Shown here piece by piece: positions 19,521-30,205 of a DNA stretch of 64,000 bases. How positions within the stretch are numbered: the stretch's first letter is position 1; each line of letters begins with the position of its first letter. The DNA lies in the NCBI GenBank assembly GCA_021849075.1, contig JAJZTH010000009.1, positions 1 through 64,000 on the forward strand, written 5' to 3'. The translations under genes were made by a program, and so were the position numbers. Origin of the DNA: Pseudomonadota bacterium. Its GTDB lineage: Bacteria > Pseudomonadota > Alphaproteobacteria > Sphingomonadales > Sphingomonadaceae. Under the pieces are notes generated by a model. The model worked only from the letters and a program-made list of their open reading frames with translations. It was not told the DNA's origin and ran no database searches.

Positions 19521-19888
19521 GTGACTGGGCATCTGAAGCTTCGCATTCATGTGACGGAGCCATGGGATTTCGAAAGGATCGCGGGCACGGCCGAACTCAC
19601 CGGCTGGACCATCGATCATGCCGACCCGGAAAATGAGGAATGGGAAGTGCATCTGGACGCGGGGTTCGACTTTAACGAGCGGCATATCGGCACATTGCTG
19701 ATCGGCCCTCGCTATGTCGGCGAACATCTGTCCCGCATGTTCGATGCTGTGGCGGGCTTTCCGGTCCGCCTCGCCCACCGCCAGGATGGCGGATGGCAGT
19801 TCGCCTTCGCCGCAATGATTTCGCAGCGCCACGACACGCCCCAACAGGATGGGGACGGGCGCGAAGACCAGGATAATGGGGCCATCTG

Positions 19889-19889
<1 letters not shown>
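19521..19889 (+). CDS. Unknown protein between ilvB and ilvN
   Basis: This 122-residue protein starts at GTG with AAGGG upstream. I do not recognise a domain. The first 100 residues are mixed alpha/beta in character with several aromatic residues, and the tail is rich in Asp, Gln and Gly. There is no signal peptide or membrane segment. The start lies 11 bases after ilvB, and its stop overlaps the ilvN start by one base (TGATG). This suggests it is translated with the two synthase subunits. Confidence 0.75.
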
Positions 19890-21621
<1,732 letters not shown>

Positions 21622-21662
21622 TCCAGCCTCCCCTTCCCTGATACGGGAGGGGGACAGGACAG

Positions 21663-21700
21663 AAAAAGGGGCGCCCCGCAACCGCGAGGCGCCCCTTTTT
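21663..21700 (+). terminator. Rho-independent terminator after ilvC
   Basis: AAAAAGGGGCGC pairs with GCGCCCCTTTTT over 12 bases and ends in a T run. It probably closes the ilv transcription unit. Confidence 0.9.
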
Positions 21701-21720
21701 CATTACAACTTTGCATAAAT

Positions 21721-21790
21721 CGTCATTGCGAGCGCAGCGAAGCAATCCATAAGCGCGTCAGTGGATTGCTTCGCTGCGCTCGCAATGACG
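21721..21790. repeat. CGTCATTGCGAGCG palindromic repeat, copy 2
   Basis: The arms CGTCATTGCGAGCGCAGCGA and TCGCTGCGCTCGCAATGACG match perfectly and extend inward through AGCAATCC/GGATTGCT. It is a cleaner copy of the element at 3751-3841. Confidence 0.9.
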
Positions 21791-21825
21791 GGGTCAATCA
21801 ACGCGAAGTCATCTCAGTCTAACGC

Positions 21826-22539
21826 TCACGACCGACCGCTATCCTTCTGCGCCAGCCTCTGTCCCGTCACCAGGGTCTGAAGCACGAACAGGATGATCAG
21901 GATCGCGCCCGCCGTCCCGACGAAAATGTCGAAGCCGGAAAACGCACCGAACAGCCCCGGTCCCGCGCCCAGCACCATCATCATCACCGTCAGCGCGATC
22001 AGCACCAGCCGCAATTCGGTCGGCCCCGCCGACAGATAGGACAGCTTGAATTCGCCGATCACCCGCGCCGACAGATAGGCGTGGATCGACAACAGCAAAT
22101 AGCCCGCCAGCGTGATCAGCGCGACGTCCATCGTCACGAAGGGGCTGAGGCCAATGCCTGCCAGGATCAGCAGCGTGGCCAGCCCATCGCAGCTATGATC
22201 GATGAAATAGCCATAGGATGGCCGTTCGACATGGCGGAAGCGCGCAAGGCTGCCGTCCATCGAGTCCCCGAACCACTGGACCGCATAGCCGATGATCGAC
22301 AGCAACAGCCATGCCGGGCCGATATTGCTGGCGACATAGCCGGTGAAGATCATCAGCGCACCGACCATGCCGGTGCTGGTCAGCACATCGGGCGTGATCC
22401 AGCCGGGCATGCGCGCGCACAGCCAGTTCAGCAGGCGTCGTTCGCTGGCCGCCAGCCAATTTTGCTGGATGCGGTCTAGTTTTCCAGCTGCCGGCTGATT
22501 TGCGGCCGACTGGTTTGCGGACGGTCTTTGAAATGTCAT
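21826..22539 (-). CDS. CDP-alcohol phosphatidyltransferase family membrane protein
   Basis: This 237-residue integral membrane protein carries the family signature D-x2-D-G-x2-A-R-x9-G-x3-D-x3-D, seen as DSMDGSLARF followed by GYFIDHSCD. Such enzymes join a CDP-linked lipid to an alcohol to build phospholipid headgroups. About six hydrophobic segments follow the N-terminal 45-residue soluble part. The start at 22539 has GGGA upstream; the longer track ORF reaches into the divergent intergenic region. The alcohol acceptor is not clear from sequence. Confidence 0.85.
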   Translation of the reverse strand: MTFQRPSANQSAANQPAAGKLDRIQQNWLAASERRLLNWLCARMPGWITPDVLTSTGMVGALMIFTGYVASNIGPAWLLLSIIGYAVQWFGDSMDGSLARFRHVERPSYGYFIDHSCDGLATLLILAGIGLSPFVTMDVALITLAGYLLLSIHAYLSARVIGEFKLSYLSAGPTELRLVLIALTVMMMVLGAGPGLFGAFSGFDIFVGTAGAILIILFVLQTLVTGQRLAQKDSGRS

Positions 22540-22762
22540 AATTTCCCATGGAGAAATGCGGCCGATCCGGCAAGCGATACCATCGGCAAAGCCCCTCTCA
22601 GGCTGACGGAATGCGGTGAAACGCCGGCTCGATCCGCAATCGGACAGGCCAAAACCGTTTCGCTCCAAGGAACGATCCGTTTCCGGTTACGCCTCTGGAA
22701 CAATCGTGGGACGTGGCATATTCTCTGCGCCGTTCCTTATATGCTTTTGGAGAGCGTTTCCC

Positions 22763-23380
22763 ATGCGCAAGTTTCTCATTCCCGCCGCCGCCCTGATCGC
22801 TGTCGCCGGCGGCACCGTCGTCATCGCCCAGGGCGCGGCAACGCCCGGCACGAAGGACGTCGCAAAGGTTACGGGCGGCGCCTACACCGTCGAACCGACC
22901 CACACCCAGATCGTTTTCGCTTATGACCATATGGGCTTCACCAACAATCTGGGCGTCATCACCCAGCCGACCGGCACGCTGACCCTGGACAAGGCGAACC
23001 TGTCCGCGTCGAAGGTGTCGATCGAACTGCCGATTGCGAACCTGACCACCGGCATCCCGGCGCTCAACGAGCATCTCGCCAAGCCCGAATTTTTCGACGC
23101 CGCCAAATTCCCGACCGCAACCTTCGTGTCGACCAGCGTGAAGCCCGAAGGTGCGACCGGTGCGACGATCACCGGCAACCTGACGATCAAGGGCATCACC
23201 AAGCCGGTGACGCTAGACGCCGAATTCTATGGCGCGGGCGCCAATCCGATGAACAAGAAGGAAAATATCGGCTTCATCGCCACCGCCACCGTCAAGCGCA
23301 GCGATTATGGCATGTCCATGGCCGTGCCGATGGTCGCCGACAATGTCGAGCTGAAGATCATCGCCGCTTTCCAGAAGTAA
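22763..23380 (+). CDS. YceI-family periplasmic protein
   Basis: This 205-residue protein has a signal peptide (MRKFLIPAAALIAVAGGTVVIAQ) and a YceI lipocalin-like domain from about residue 35 to the end (YTVEPTHTQIVFAYDHMGF). These proteins bind isoprenoid-type lipids in the periplasm. I set the start at the ATG at 22763, with GGAGAG upstream. The track ORF begins earlier and includes noncoding sequence. A second YceI gene follows five bases later. Confidence 0.9.
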   Translation: MRKFLIPAAALIAVAGGTVVIAQGAATPGTKDVAKVTGGAYTVEPTHTQIVFAYDHMGFTNNLGVITQPTGTLTLDKANLSASKVSIELPIANLTTGIPALNEHLAKPEFFDAAKFPTATFVSTSVKPEGATGATITGNLTIKGITKPVTLDAEFYGAGANPMNKKENIGFIATATVKRSDYGMSMAVPMVADNVELKIIAAFQK

Positions 23381-23385
23381 CGCCC

Positions 23386-23988
23386 ATGCGCCGTCCGGCA
23401 CGCGCGATCCTGCTTCTGGGCATGATCCTGTGCGTGCCGGCAATGGCCGCGCCGGCTGAAGGCCCCGCGCTCTATGCGCCGGGCCGTTATCTGGTCGATA
23501 GCGGTGCGACCAAAGTCCATTTCCATGTGAAGGCGCTGCTGGGCAGCTATGACGGCGATTTCCTTGTGCCCGAAGGCGCCGTGACGATCGACGCCGCCCG
23601 GCCTGATCGCGCCGCCGTCGACATCGTCTTTCCGGTCGAAAAGCTCACTACCGGCGACGCATCGATCGATGCCATGCTAAAGGGCGGCAGTTTCTTCGAC
23701 GGCGAGCATTTTCCCACCGTTCACTTTGCTGCGGCCGATGCCCCGCTGGCCGACAGCCGGGCCGACACTGCCATCCCGGGCGAACTCACCATGCATGGGC
23801 AGACGCGCCCCGTCACCTTGTCGATCCGCCTGATCGGCGTGACGCCCGATGAAGCGCCCGGCCTGTCGGTGCTGCACTTCGCCGGCGCCCTGTCGGTCGA
23901 ACGCAGCCAGTTCGGCATGGGCTTTGCCCGCCCCTTCGTGTCCGACAAGGTCGATCTGACCATCGACGCAATTTTCCGTCGCCCCTGA
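23386..23988 (+). CDS. Second YceI-family periplasmic protein
   Basis: This 200-residue protein again has a signal peptide (ILLLGMILCVPAMA) and a YceI domain with YLVDSGATKVHFHVKALLG and a C-terminal VERSQFGMGFA. It is clearly diverged from its neighbour, so the pair is an old tandem duplication or two separate acquisitions. Five bases separate the two, indicating one transcript. The ligand is unknown. Confidence 0.88.
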   Translation: MRRPARAILLLGMILCVPAMAAPAEGPALYAPGRYLVDSGATKVHFHVKALLGSYDGDFLVPEGAVTIDAARPDRAAVDIVFPVEKLTTGDASIDAMLKGGSFFDGEHFPTVHFAAADAPLADSRADTAIPGELTMHGQTRPVTLSIRLIGVTPDEAPGLSVLHFAGALSVERSQFGMGFARPFVSDKVDLTIDAIFRRP

Positions 23989-24046
23989 ACCCCGGCGCGA
24001 AAGAAACATCTTTACCCCTTCCCCCCAAAGAGGGTAAGGGCGGCTT

Positions 24047-24094
24047 ATGCAGAGCATCGCGCTTCTTACCCTGCTACGACTTACACGCCCTTAG
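24047..24094 (+). CDS. leuL: Leucine-rich leader peptide of leuA
   Basis: A 15-codon ORF, ATG to TAG, encodes MQSIALLTLLRLTRP. Five codons are leucine (CTT, CTT, CTG, CTA, CTT), clustered in seven positions and including the uncommon CTA. AAGGG lies six bases before the ATG. The stop codon lies inside a hairpin. These are the marks of a ribosome-mediated attenuator for leucine synthesis, and leuA starts 123 bases downstream. It is too short for the ORF track. Confidence 0.8.
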   Translation: MQSIALLTLLRLTRP

Positions 24095-24148
24095 GCGTGG
24101 CTTTTGTGCTGCCTTCCGGCTAAGGGCAGCGTCGATCCGCCTAAGGGC
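24084..24148 (+). promoter_or_regulatory. Leucine attenuator region
   Basis: CACGCC and GGCGTG (24084-24099) form a hairpin with the loop CTTA, followed by GCTTTTG, a short intrinsic terminator overlapping the leader stop codon. The overlapping segment GCCCTTAGGCG (24087-24097) can instead pair perfectly with CGCCTAAGGGC at 24138-24148, or over eight bases with CTAAGGGC at 24120-24127. GCTGCC/GGCAGC gives a further hairpin at 24108-24130. The mutually exclusive folds fit attenuation, but which form stops transcription is inference. Confidence 0.65.
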
Positions 24149-24217
24149 ATTCATCACAGTCAAGTCGTACACCGGGAGCGCCCGATTGCGCCCCGTTGCA
24201 GGAAGTAGTTTGATCCC

Positions 24218-25891
24218 ATGATGCTGACCGATCCTTCGCAGAAATATCGCGCCTTTCCTCAGGTCGATCTGCCCAACCGCCAATGGCCGTCCAACGTCAT
24301 CACCAAAGCGCCCCGCTGGCTGTCGACCGACATGCGCGATGGCAACCAGTCGCTGATCGACCCCATGAATGCGGAAAAGAAGCGCCGCTTCTTCGACCTG
24401 CTGCTCAAGGTGGGCGTGAAGGAAATCGAAGTCGGCTTCCCCAGCGCCGGCGCGACCGAATTTGATTTCATCTCCGGCCTGGTCAAGGAAGGCGCCATCC
24501 CCGACGACGTCATGCCCCAGGTGCTGACGCAGGCGCGCGCGGACCTCATCGCGACCACCTTCGAAAGCCTGCGCGGTGCGAAACAGGCGATCGTCCATGT
24601 CTATAACGCCGTGTCGCCCGCCTGGCGCGACATCGTGTTCCAGATGAGCCGCCCGGAAATCCGCGACATCGCGATCAACGCTGCCAAGCTGCTGCGCGAT
24701 CATGCCGCGGCCCAGCCCGACACTGACTGGCATTTCGAATATTCGCCCGAAACCTTCTCGACTGCCGAGCTGGATTTCAGCCTGGAATGCTGTGAAGCGG
24801 TGATGGAGATTTTGCAGCCGACGCCCGAGCGTCCGCTGATCCTGAACCTGCCCGCCACGGTCGAGTGCGCCACGCCCAACATCTATGCCGACCAGATCGA
24901 ATGGATTTGCCGCAACATCTCCAAACGCGACAGCGTGGTGATTTCGCTGCACACCCATAATGACCGTGGCACCGGCGTTGCGGCGGCCGAACTGGGCATC
25001 ATGGCCGGTGCCGACCGTGTCGAAGGCTGCCTGTTCGGCAATGGCGAACGCACCGGCAATTGCGACATCGTCACCGTGGCGCTGAACATGTACACGCAGG
25101 GCATCGACCCTGAACTGGACTTCAGCGATATCGACGAAGTCATCCAGACGGTCGAATATTGCAACCAGCTGCCCGTCCACCCGCGCCACCCCTATGCCGG
25201 CGAACTGGTGTTCACCGCCTTCTCCGGCAGCCATCAGGACGCGATCAAGAAGGGCTTTGCCGCGCAGGAAGCGCGCAACGACCTGATCTGGAACGTCCCC
25301 TATCTGCCGATCGATCCCAAGGATCTGGGCCGCGACTATGAAGCGGTGATCCGCGTCAATTCGCAGTCGGGCAAGGGCGGCGTCGCCTGGGTGCTGCAAC
25401 AGGACAAGGGCTATAAGCTGCCCAAGCGGATGCAGGCCGATTTTTCGAAGGTGGTTCAGGCGCTGGCCGACAGCTCCAGCCGCGAACTCAACGCCGCCGA
25501 CATTTCGGCCGCATTCGACAGCCATTATTGCGTGACCGGCGATCAGCCCTATGCCCTGATCGACTATCATGAAAGCGGCGCAGCGGGCGACCGCATCTTC
25601 ACCGGCAAGATCGCGCATGAAGGCGGCGAACGCAGCATTTCGGGCCGCGGCAACGGCCTGCTCTCCTCGGTGCTGGCCGCGCTGCGCGACGAACTGGGCG
25701 TCAGCCTGGAAATCGCCGACTATAGCGAACATGCGATCGGCGCGGGCAGCGACGTGAACGCCGCCGCCTATGTCGAATGCCGCACCGCCGACGGTCGCAC
25801 CGTCTTTGGCATCGGCACCGACAGCGACGTCGCGACTGCATCGGTCAAGGCCGTGCTCTCCGCCGCCAACAGGATTGCCGTGCGGGGTTAA
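24218..25891 (+). CDS. leuA: 2-isopropylmalate synthase
   Basis: This 557-residue enzyme condenses acetyl-CoA with 2-oxoisovalerate, the committed step of leucine synthesis. The catalytic domain begins with [10 protein letters not shown] and has the metal-binding HTHNDRGTG. The C-terminal LeuA regulatory domain (about residues 420-557) should bind leucine for feedback control. The length fits the long LeuA class. The start is ATGATG at 24218, with AGGAAG upstream. It is preceded by its own leader peptide, so expression is probably set by leucyl-tRNA charging. Confidence 0.95.
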   Translation: MMLTDPSQKYRAFPQVDLPNRQWPSNVITKAPRWLSTDMRDGNQSLIDPMNAEKKRRFFDLLLKVGVKEIEVGFPSAGATEFDFISGLVKEGAIPDDVMPQVLTQARADLIATTFESLRGAKQAIVHVYNAVSPAWRDIVFQMSRPEIRDIAINAAKLLRDHAAAQPDTDWHFEYSPETFSTAELDFSLECCEAVMEILQPTPERPLILNLPATVECATPNIYADQIEWICRNISKRDSVVISLHTHNDRGTGVAAAELGIMAGADRVEGCLFGNGERTGNCDIVTVALNMYTQGIDPELDFSDIDEVIQTVEYCNQLPVHPRHPYAGELVFTAFSGSHQDAIKKGFAAQEARNDLIWNVPYLPIDPKDLGRDYEAVIRVNSQSGKGGVAWVLQQDKGYKLPKRMQADFSKVVQALADSSSRELNAADISAAFDSHYCVTGDQPYALIDYHESGAAGDRIFTGKIAHEGGERSISGRGNGLLSSVLAALRDELGVSLEIADYSEHAIGAGSDVNAAAYVECRTADGRTVFGIGTDSDVATASVKAVLSAANRIAVRG

Positions 25892-25910
25892 ATCCCGCTT
25901 TCCCCCTCCC

Positions 25911-25988
25911 CCGTTCGGTTCGAGCTTGTCGAGAACTGTTCTCGAAGGACGCTTCTCGACTTTGCTCGAAGCTGCTCGAACCGAACGG
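25911..25988. repeat. CCGTTCG...GAGCTTGTCGA repeat, copy 1
   Basis: CCGTTCGGTTCGAGC and GCTCGAACCGAACGG are inverted terminal arms around several TCGA-rich inner hairpins. Related elements occur at 32668, 59343 and 62172, all between genes. Confidence 0.8.
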
Positions 25989-26007
25989 ATGAGGGCAAGC
26001 TCGTGCC

Positions 26008-27375
26008 CTACTTCGCCAGCGCCCGGACCACCCGGTCCCACTGCTCCAGCGATTCCGCAATGCCCGCCACCGGCACCCGTTCATTCAGGCCATGGGCAAA
26101 ACCGTCCTCCGCCTTCATGAACAGGCTGGACACGCCATAGCTGGGTACGCCCAAAGCCCGGAAATAAAGGCTGTCGGTCGCCCCGGCCGACATGCCCGGC
26201 ATCACCGTCACGCCCGGCGCGCGCGCCGTCACGGCATCCTTCACCGTCTTCATGACATCCGCCCGCAGCGGTGAAGCGTCACTCGCCAGCGGATCGCCCA
26301 GCGTCGTCACCGTGGCGCTCGGATCATTCACCACCTTCACCAGTTGCGCCTTCACATCTTCGATCGTCACGCCCGGGAAAATGCGGCAATTGACGTCGAC
26401 CTTCGCGCTTTGCGGCAGAGCGTTCAACGCATGGCCCGCCTGCGCCATGGTCGCGACGCAGGTGGTGCGCACCTGCCCGATAAATTCCGGCCGGCTCGAC
26501 AGCAAATCCGCCGACGCCGCATCGCCTGTCTCCGCATAGCGGCGCATCGCCTGCCCCACTTCGCCGCCGATCCGGTCGGCCGACAGCGCCAGCGACGCCT
26601 TCGTCAGTTCATTGCGCATCGGCGGAAACTGATAGGCCGCAATCGCGTCAATCGCCTTCGCCATGCGATAGATTGGGTTGCCCGCCGTCGGCGCGCTCGA
26701 ATGGCCGCCCGCATCGGTGAAGGCAAATTCGAAGTCGGCATAGCTCTTCTCGCCCGCCTGCAACTGATAGAGGACCGGCTTGCCTTCCTCATTCAGCAGT
26801 CCGCCGCCGCCATCGCCGTTCAGCAGCAATTCCAGATCCTTATATTGCTGCGACAACGCCTTGGTCGTCACCATGTCGGTTTCCTCATCGCCCGACAGCA
26901 GCAAGATGGTGGTGCGGCGCGGCTTCCACCCTTCCTTCTTCAACTGCGCCATGGTCGCGACCATCATCGCGACGTCATATTTATTATCTTCCGACCCGCG
27001 CCCGAAAATATAGCCATTTTCTTCGACAGGCACGAAGGGATCGCGGGTCCAGTCCGCCCGGTTCGCCGCCACCACATCCATATGGCCGATCAGCGCCATG
27101 GGCTTGAGCTTCGGGTCGCTGCCCCGGATCGTCGCCGCCAGCGTCGCCGTTTCGCCCATCGGCGTAATCACGATATCCGCGTCGGCAAAGCCCGCCGCCT
27201 TCAACACCGATGCATAATAGGCCGCCAGCTTGGGCACGTTACCCTCGCCCTGCACCGTCTTCATCGCGATGGAGCGCATCAATATGTCCTTGGCCGCGCC
27301 CGCATCCGCCGCCGCAAAGGCCCCCTGCGGCACGGCCAGCAACGTAAGACCCAGAAACACGCCCCGCATCACCAT
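26008..27375 (-). CDS. Secreted M20-family metallopeptidase
   Basis: This 455-residue zinc peptidase or deacylase has a signal peptide (MRGVFLGLTLLAVPQGAFA). Metal and catalytic motifs are GHMDVV (H and D), GRGSEDNK and GDEETD (catalytic and metal-binding glutamates). A dimerisation domain is inserted in the middle. I start it at the ATG at 27375, with AGGGAG upstream; the track ORF extends 25 residues too far. The family includes carboxypeptidases and dipeptidases; the exact substrate is open. Confidence 0.9.
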   Translation of the reverse strand: MVMRGVFLGLTLLAVPQGAFAAADAGAAKDILMRSIAMKTVQGEGNVPKLAAYYASVLKAAGFADADIVITPMGETATLAATIRGSDPKLKPMALIGHMDVVAANRADWTRDPFVPVEENGYIFGRGSEDNKYDVAMMVATMAQLKKEGWKPRRTTILLLSGDEETDMVTTKALSQQYKDLELLLNGDGGGGLLNEEGKPVLYQLQAGEKSYADFEFAFTDAGGHSSAPTAGNPIYRMAKAIDAIAAYQFPPMRNELTKASLALSADRIGGEVGQAMRRYAETGDAASADLLSSRPEFIGQVRTTCVATMAQAGHALNALPQSAKVDVNCRIFPGVTIEDVKAQLVKVVNDPSATVTTLGDPLASDASPLRADVMKTVKDAVTARAPGVTVMPGMSAGATDSLYFRALGVPSYGVSSLFMKAEDGFAHGLNERVPVAGIAESLEQWDRVVRALAK

Positions 27376-27575
27376 AAATTCGCACTCCCTGATGGACCGA
27401 TGCGGTATCTGTGGCATAGCGGATCGACGGGGCCAATGCGTTTGACCCATTGCGCGGAAAGAGGGCCACCTTATCCGCTCCCCTTACCCACATTGTACAC
27501 CCGTAAAGAATTGCTTGCGCGCAATTGGATGATCGCCATCCGATATAGGCGGCCGGTCGCTCACAGGAACATATC

Positions 27576-28877
27576 ATGGCCCTCCATTATCGCAGTTTCG
27601 GATTTCAGGTTTTGGTCGGCATGGCCGTGGGGCTAGCGCTGGGCCTTGCCGCGCGTCAGATCGGCGCAGGGCCGGATGGCGACCTCAACTGGCTGGCGAC
27701 CGCGCTCAAGACGACGGGGGCGATTTTCGTATCCCTGCTAAAAGCGATCGTGCCGCCGCTCGTTTTCGCCGCGATCGTCGCGTCGATCGCCAATCTGCGC
27801 GCGCTGGACAATGCCGCGCGCCTCGCCGGGCAGACCCTGCTCTGGTTCGCCATCACCGCCCTGATCGCGGTCGCCATCGGGATCAGCATCGGCGTCATCG
27901 TCCAGCCGGGCATCGGCCTCAGCAGCGCGGCGCTCGCGCCCACGCAGCCGGACTCGGTCGGCGGCTGGCTCGATTTCCTGAAAGGTCTGGTCCCCGGCAA
28001 CAGCCTGGCCCTGACCGCCGGCACCAAGATTACGGACGGATCGGCCACCACCACGCTCTCTTTCAACATCCTGCAATTGCTGGTCATTTCGATCGCTGTC
28101 GGCCTCGCCACGCTCAAGGTCGGGGACAAGGCGGACGCCTTCCTCGCCTTCGTCCGCTCGCTGCTCGCGGTCGTGCGCGCCATTTTGGGCTGGGTCATCC
28201 GCCTGACCCCGATTGGCTCGGCTGCGCTGATCGGCACCGCCGTCGCCACCTATGGCTGGAGCGCGCTGGCCCAGCTTGGCACCTTCACCGCCGCCATCTA
28301 TCTCGGCCTCGCGCTGGTGCTGCTGGTCGTCTACCCCACGTTGCTGATCGCCAATGGCCTGAAGCCCGGCCCCTTCTTCGCCAAGGCATGGCCGGCAATC
28401 CAGCTCGCCTTCGTCTCGCGCTCCTCGGTCGGCACCCTGCCCGTTACCGAAGCCGTGACCGAACGCCTCGGCGTGGACAAAGGCTATGCCGCCTTCGCCA
28501 TCCCGCTGGCTTCGACCACCAAGATGGACGGCTGCGCGTCCATCTATCCCGCGCTAGCGGCGATCTTCGTCGCGGGCTTCTATGGCATCCCGCTCCACTT
28601 CATCGACTATGCCCTGATCGTCTTCGTATCGGTCATCGGATCGGCCGCCACTGCGGGTCTGACCGGCGCGATCGTGATGCTGACCCTGACCCTGTCTACG
28701 CTCGGCCTCCCACTGGAAGGCGCCGGCCTGCTGCTGGCGATCGACCCCATCCTCGACATGGGCCGCACGGCGGTCAACGTAGCGGGACAGGTGCTGGTCG
28801 GCGTGATCGTCGCCAAGCGCGAGGGGATTTTGGACGAAGGCGCTTATTATGGCGAGGGGGAATTAGCGGCGGCTTAG
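27576..28877 (+). CDS. Dicarboxylate/amino acid:cation symporter (DAACS family)
   Basis: This 433-residue membrane transporter has about eight membrane spans plus re-entrant loops. It shows the hairpin loop SRSSVGTLPVT, the substrate-site region TKMDGCASIYPALAAIFVA, and a C-terminal GRTAVNVAGQ. It should import glutamate, aspartate or C4-dicarboxylates with cations. AGGAAC lies six bases before the ATG. The C-terminal tail IVAKREGILDEGAYYGEG recurs as a fragment at 30041-30112, after the next gene. Confidence 0.9.
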   Translation: MALHYRSFGFQVLVGMAVGLALGLAARQIGAGPDGDLNWLATALKTTGAIFVSLLKAIVPPLVFAAIVASIANLRALDNAARLAGQTLLWFAITALIAVAIGISIGVIVQPGIGLSSAALAPTQPDSVGGWLDFLKGLVPGNSLALTAGTKITDGSATTTLSFNILQLLVISIAVGLATLKVGDKADAFLAFVRSLLAVVRAILGWVIRLTPIGSAALIGTAVATYGWSALAQLGTFTAAIYLGLALVLLVVYPTLLIANGLKPGPFFAKAWPAIQLAFVSRSSVGTLPVTEAVTERLGVDKGYAAFAIPLASTTKMDGCASIYPALAAIFVAGFYGIPLHFIDYALIVFVSVIGSAATAGLTGAIVMLTLTLSTLGLPLEGAGLLLAIDPILDMGRTAVNVAGQVLVGVIVAKREGILDEGAYYGEGELAAA

Positions 28878-28956
28878 GAGCAGCTCGCTCTCCCGGAACC
28901 TATCCCCGCCGAAAAGGCGCGCAGCGTCCACAAGCCCTTGAAATACCCTGCCACTT

Positions 28957-28995
28957 CGGGCGACGATCGAACCCATAAGGTCTGACCGTCGCCCG
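28957..28995. terminator. Inverted repeat after the symporter gene
   Basis: CGGGCGAC at 28957-28964 pairs with GTCGCCCG at 28988-28995 across a 23-base loop. It lies in the gap between the symporter and the GGDEF gene. The absence of a T run makes terminator function uncertain. Confidence 0.4.
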
Positions 28996-29093
28996 ATCCG
29001 CATTCATGCCTAACGACGTTGACCCGGAACGCCGTTACTTTCTACTGCGTTATGTGCATGTTTGGGGCGAAGAGGGGGTCGGCAAAGGGCATT

Positions 29094-30044
29094 ATGACGT
29101 CTTATTACCAAGAAGCGCGAAGCGCTCTGGATTTTCTGGAACATCATCGGCTCGATCCATCCGTCAAAAATTACGATGTTGCGCTTCGCTATGTGATGGA
29201 CCCCGCATCCAAACTGGCGCGCGACATTGATGATCTGACGTCCGGTGGGCTGCGATTGACGGTGAATGCGATGATGATGCTGATGCAGCGTCATGGCACC
29301 GAAGATGCGAGCTTTGCAATCGACCATCGGGAACGCACCGTAGCCCGCCAGGCCCAGGAATTGGGGTCATTAACGTCCGATGCGCATGATCTGACCGAAG
29401 CGCTCGGTCGCGACGTCGGCATGATCGTGAACCAGCCCGACCGCTCCCTGATCAATACGGACAATCTCGTCACACGCCTGTCTGCGGCGGAGCGTGAACT
29501 CGCCGAACTGCGCGACGAATTCGTGGCGTTGCGCAATGCCATCAACCTGCCCGGCCAGCCCCGCCCCGATCTCGGTCAGGACGAGCTGACCAAGGCGCTG
29601 AACCAGACGGGCGCCTGGCGCATCCTCGAACCCCTTTTGAAAGAGGGGCACAGCTATGTCCTGATCATGTTCATCATCGACGATCTGGTCAGCATCAATG
29701 CCAGATTTGGACGGGATGTGGGCGATAATGTGCTCAACGCCTTCGCCGCGACCTTGCGGCAGGAATTTCCCAAGGAAGATTTGATCCGCTGGAACGGGAA
29801 TGAATTTCTGATCGTCGTCACCGATATCTCGGCCATGGCGGCCCGTATACAGGCAGACGAAGCCTTGACCGCCTTTGCAGCGCGCCGCCTGCGACTGAGA
29901 GGGACCGGCGAATGGATCGGCACCGTCACCGCATCGGCGGGCATCGTGACGAGCCGGGGCGAAGAGCCGGAAGCCATATTGGAAATGGCCCGCTCCAGCG
30001 CACTTGCCGCGGCCGAACAAGGCGGCAACCGGACATTGGGATAG
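29094..30044 (+). CDS. Degenerate GGDEF-domain protein
   Basis: This 316-residue soluble protein has an N-terminal helical region of about 150 residues and a C-terminal GGDEF-like domain beginning at QDELTKALNQTG. The active-site signature reads RWNGNEFLIV in place of the usual GGDEF, and the metal-site helix reads IIDDLVSINARFG. It is therefore probably not an active cyclase and may instead bind a nucleotide or a partner. AAGGG lies five bases before the ATG at 29094; the track starts at a TTG 75 bases earlier. The stop codon overlaps a fragment homologous to the symporter tail. Confidence 0.8.
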   Translation: MTSYYQEARSALDFLEHHRLDPSVKNYDVALRYVMDPASKLARDIDDLTSGGLRLTVNAMMMLMQRHGTEDASFAIDHRERTVARQAQELGSLTSDAHDLTEALGRDVGMIVNQPDRSLINTDNLVTRLSAAERELAELRDEFVALRNAINLPGQPRPDLGQDELTKALNQTGAWRILEPLLKEGHSYVLIMFIIDDLVSINARFGRDVGDNVLNAFAATLRQEFPKEDLIRWNGNEFLIVVTDISAMAARIQADEALTAFAARRLRLRGTGEWIGTVTASAGIVTSRGEEPEAILEMARSSALAAAEQGGNRTLG

Positions 30045-30112
30045 TCGCCAAGCGCGAAGAGATTTGGGATGAGGGGGCTTACTGTGGGGATGGATCGTTG
30101 CCGACGACTTAG
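30041..30112 (+). pseudogene. Relic of a second symporter gene (3' end only)
   Basis: The frame from 30041 reads IVAKREEIWDEGAYCGDG and ends in TAG at 30110-30112. It matches the C-terminal tail of the symporter gene (IVAKREGILDEGAYYGEG, ending at 28877) at most positions. No upstream part of the transporter is present, because the GGDEF gene runs right up to and overlaps it. This points to a partial tandem duplication or a replacement by recombination. Confidence 0.75.
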
Positions 30113-30205
30113 CGCCCTTCTCGGTCATTGGTAATGATATTACCGATCCCAAGTAGCGGCCATAAGTAGCCGTGCGATCACAATTTCCGCGCTTATCCCT
30201 CGCTA

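Noticed and set aside
26344-27636. 430-residue plus-strand ORF opposite the M20 peptidase
   Set aside because: Antisense shadow; the M20 gene has a signal peptide and intact metal-binding motifs.
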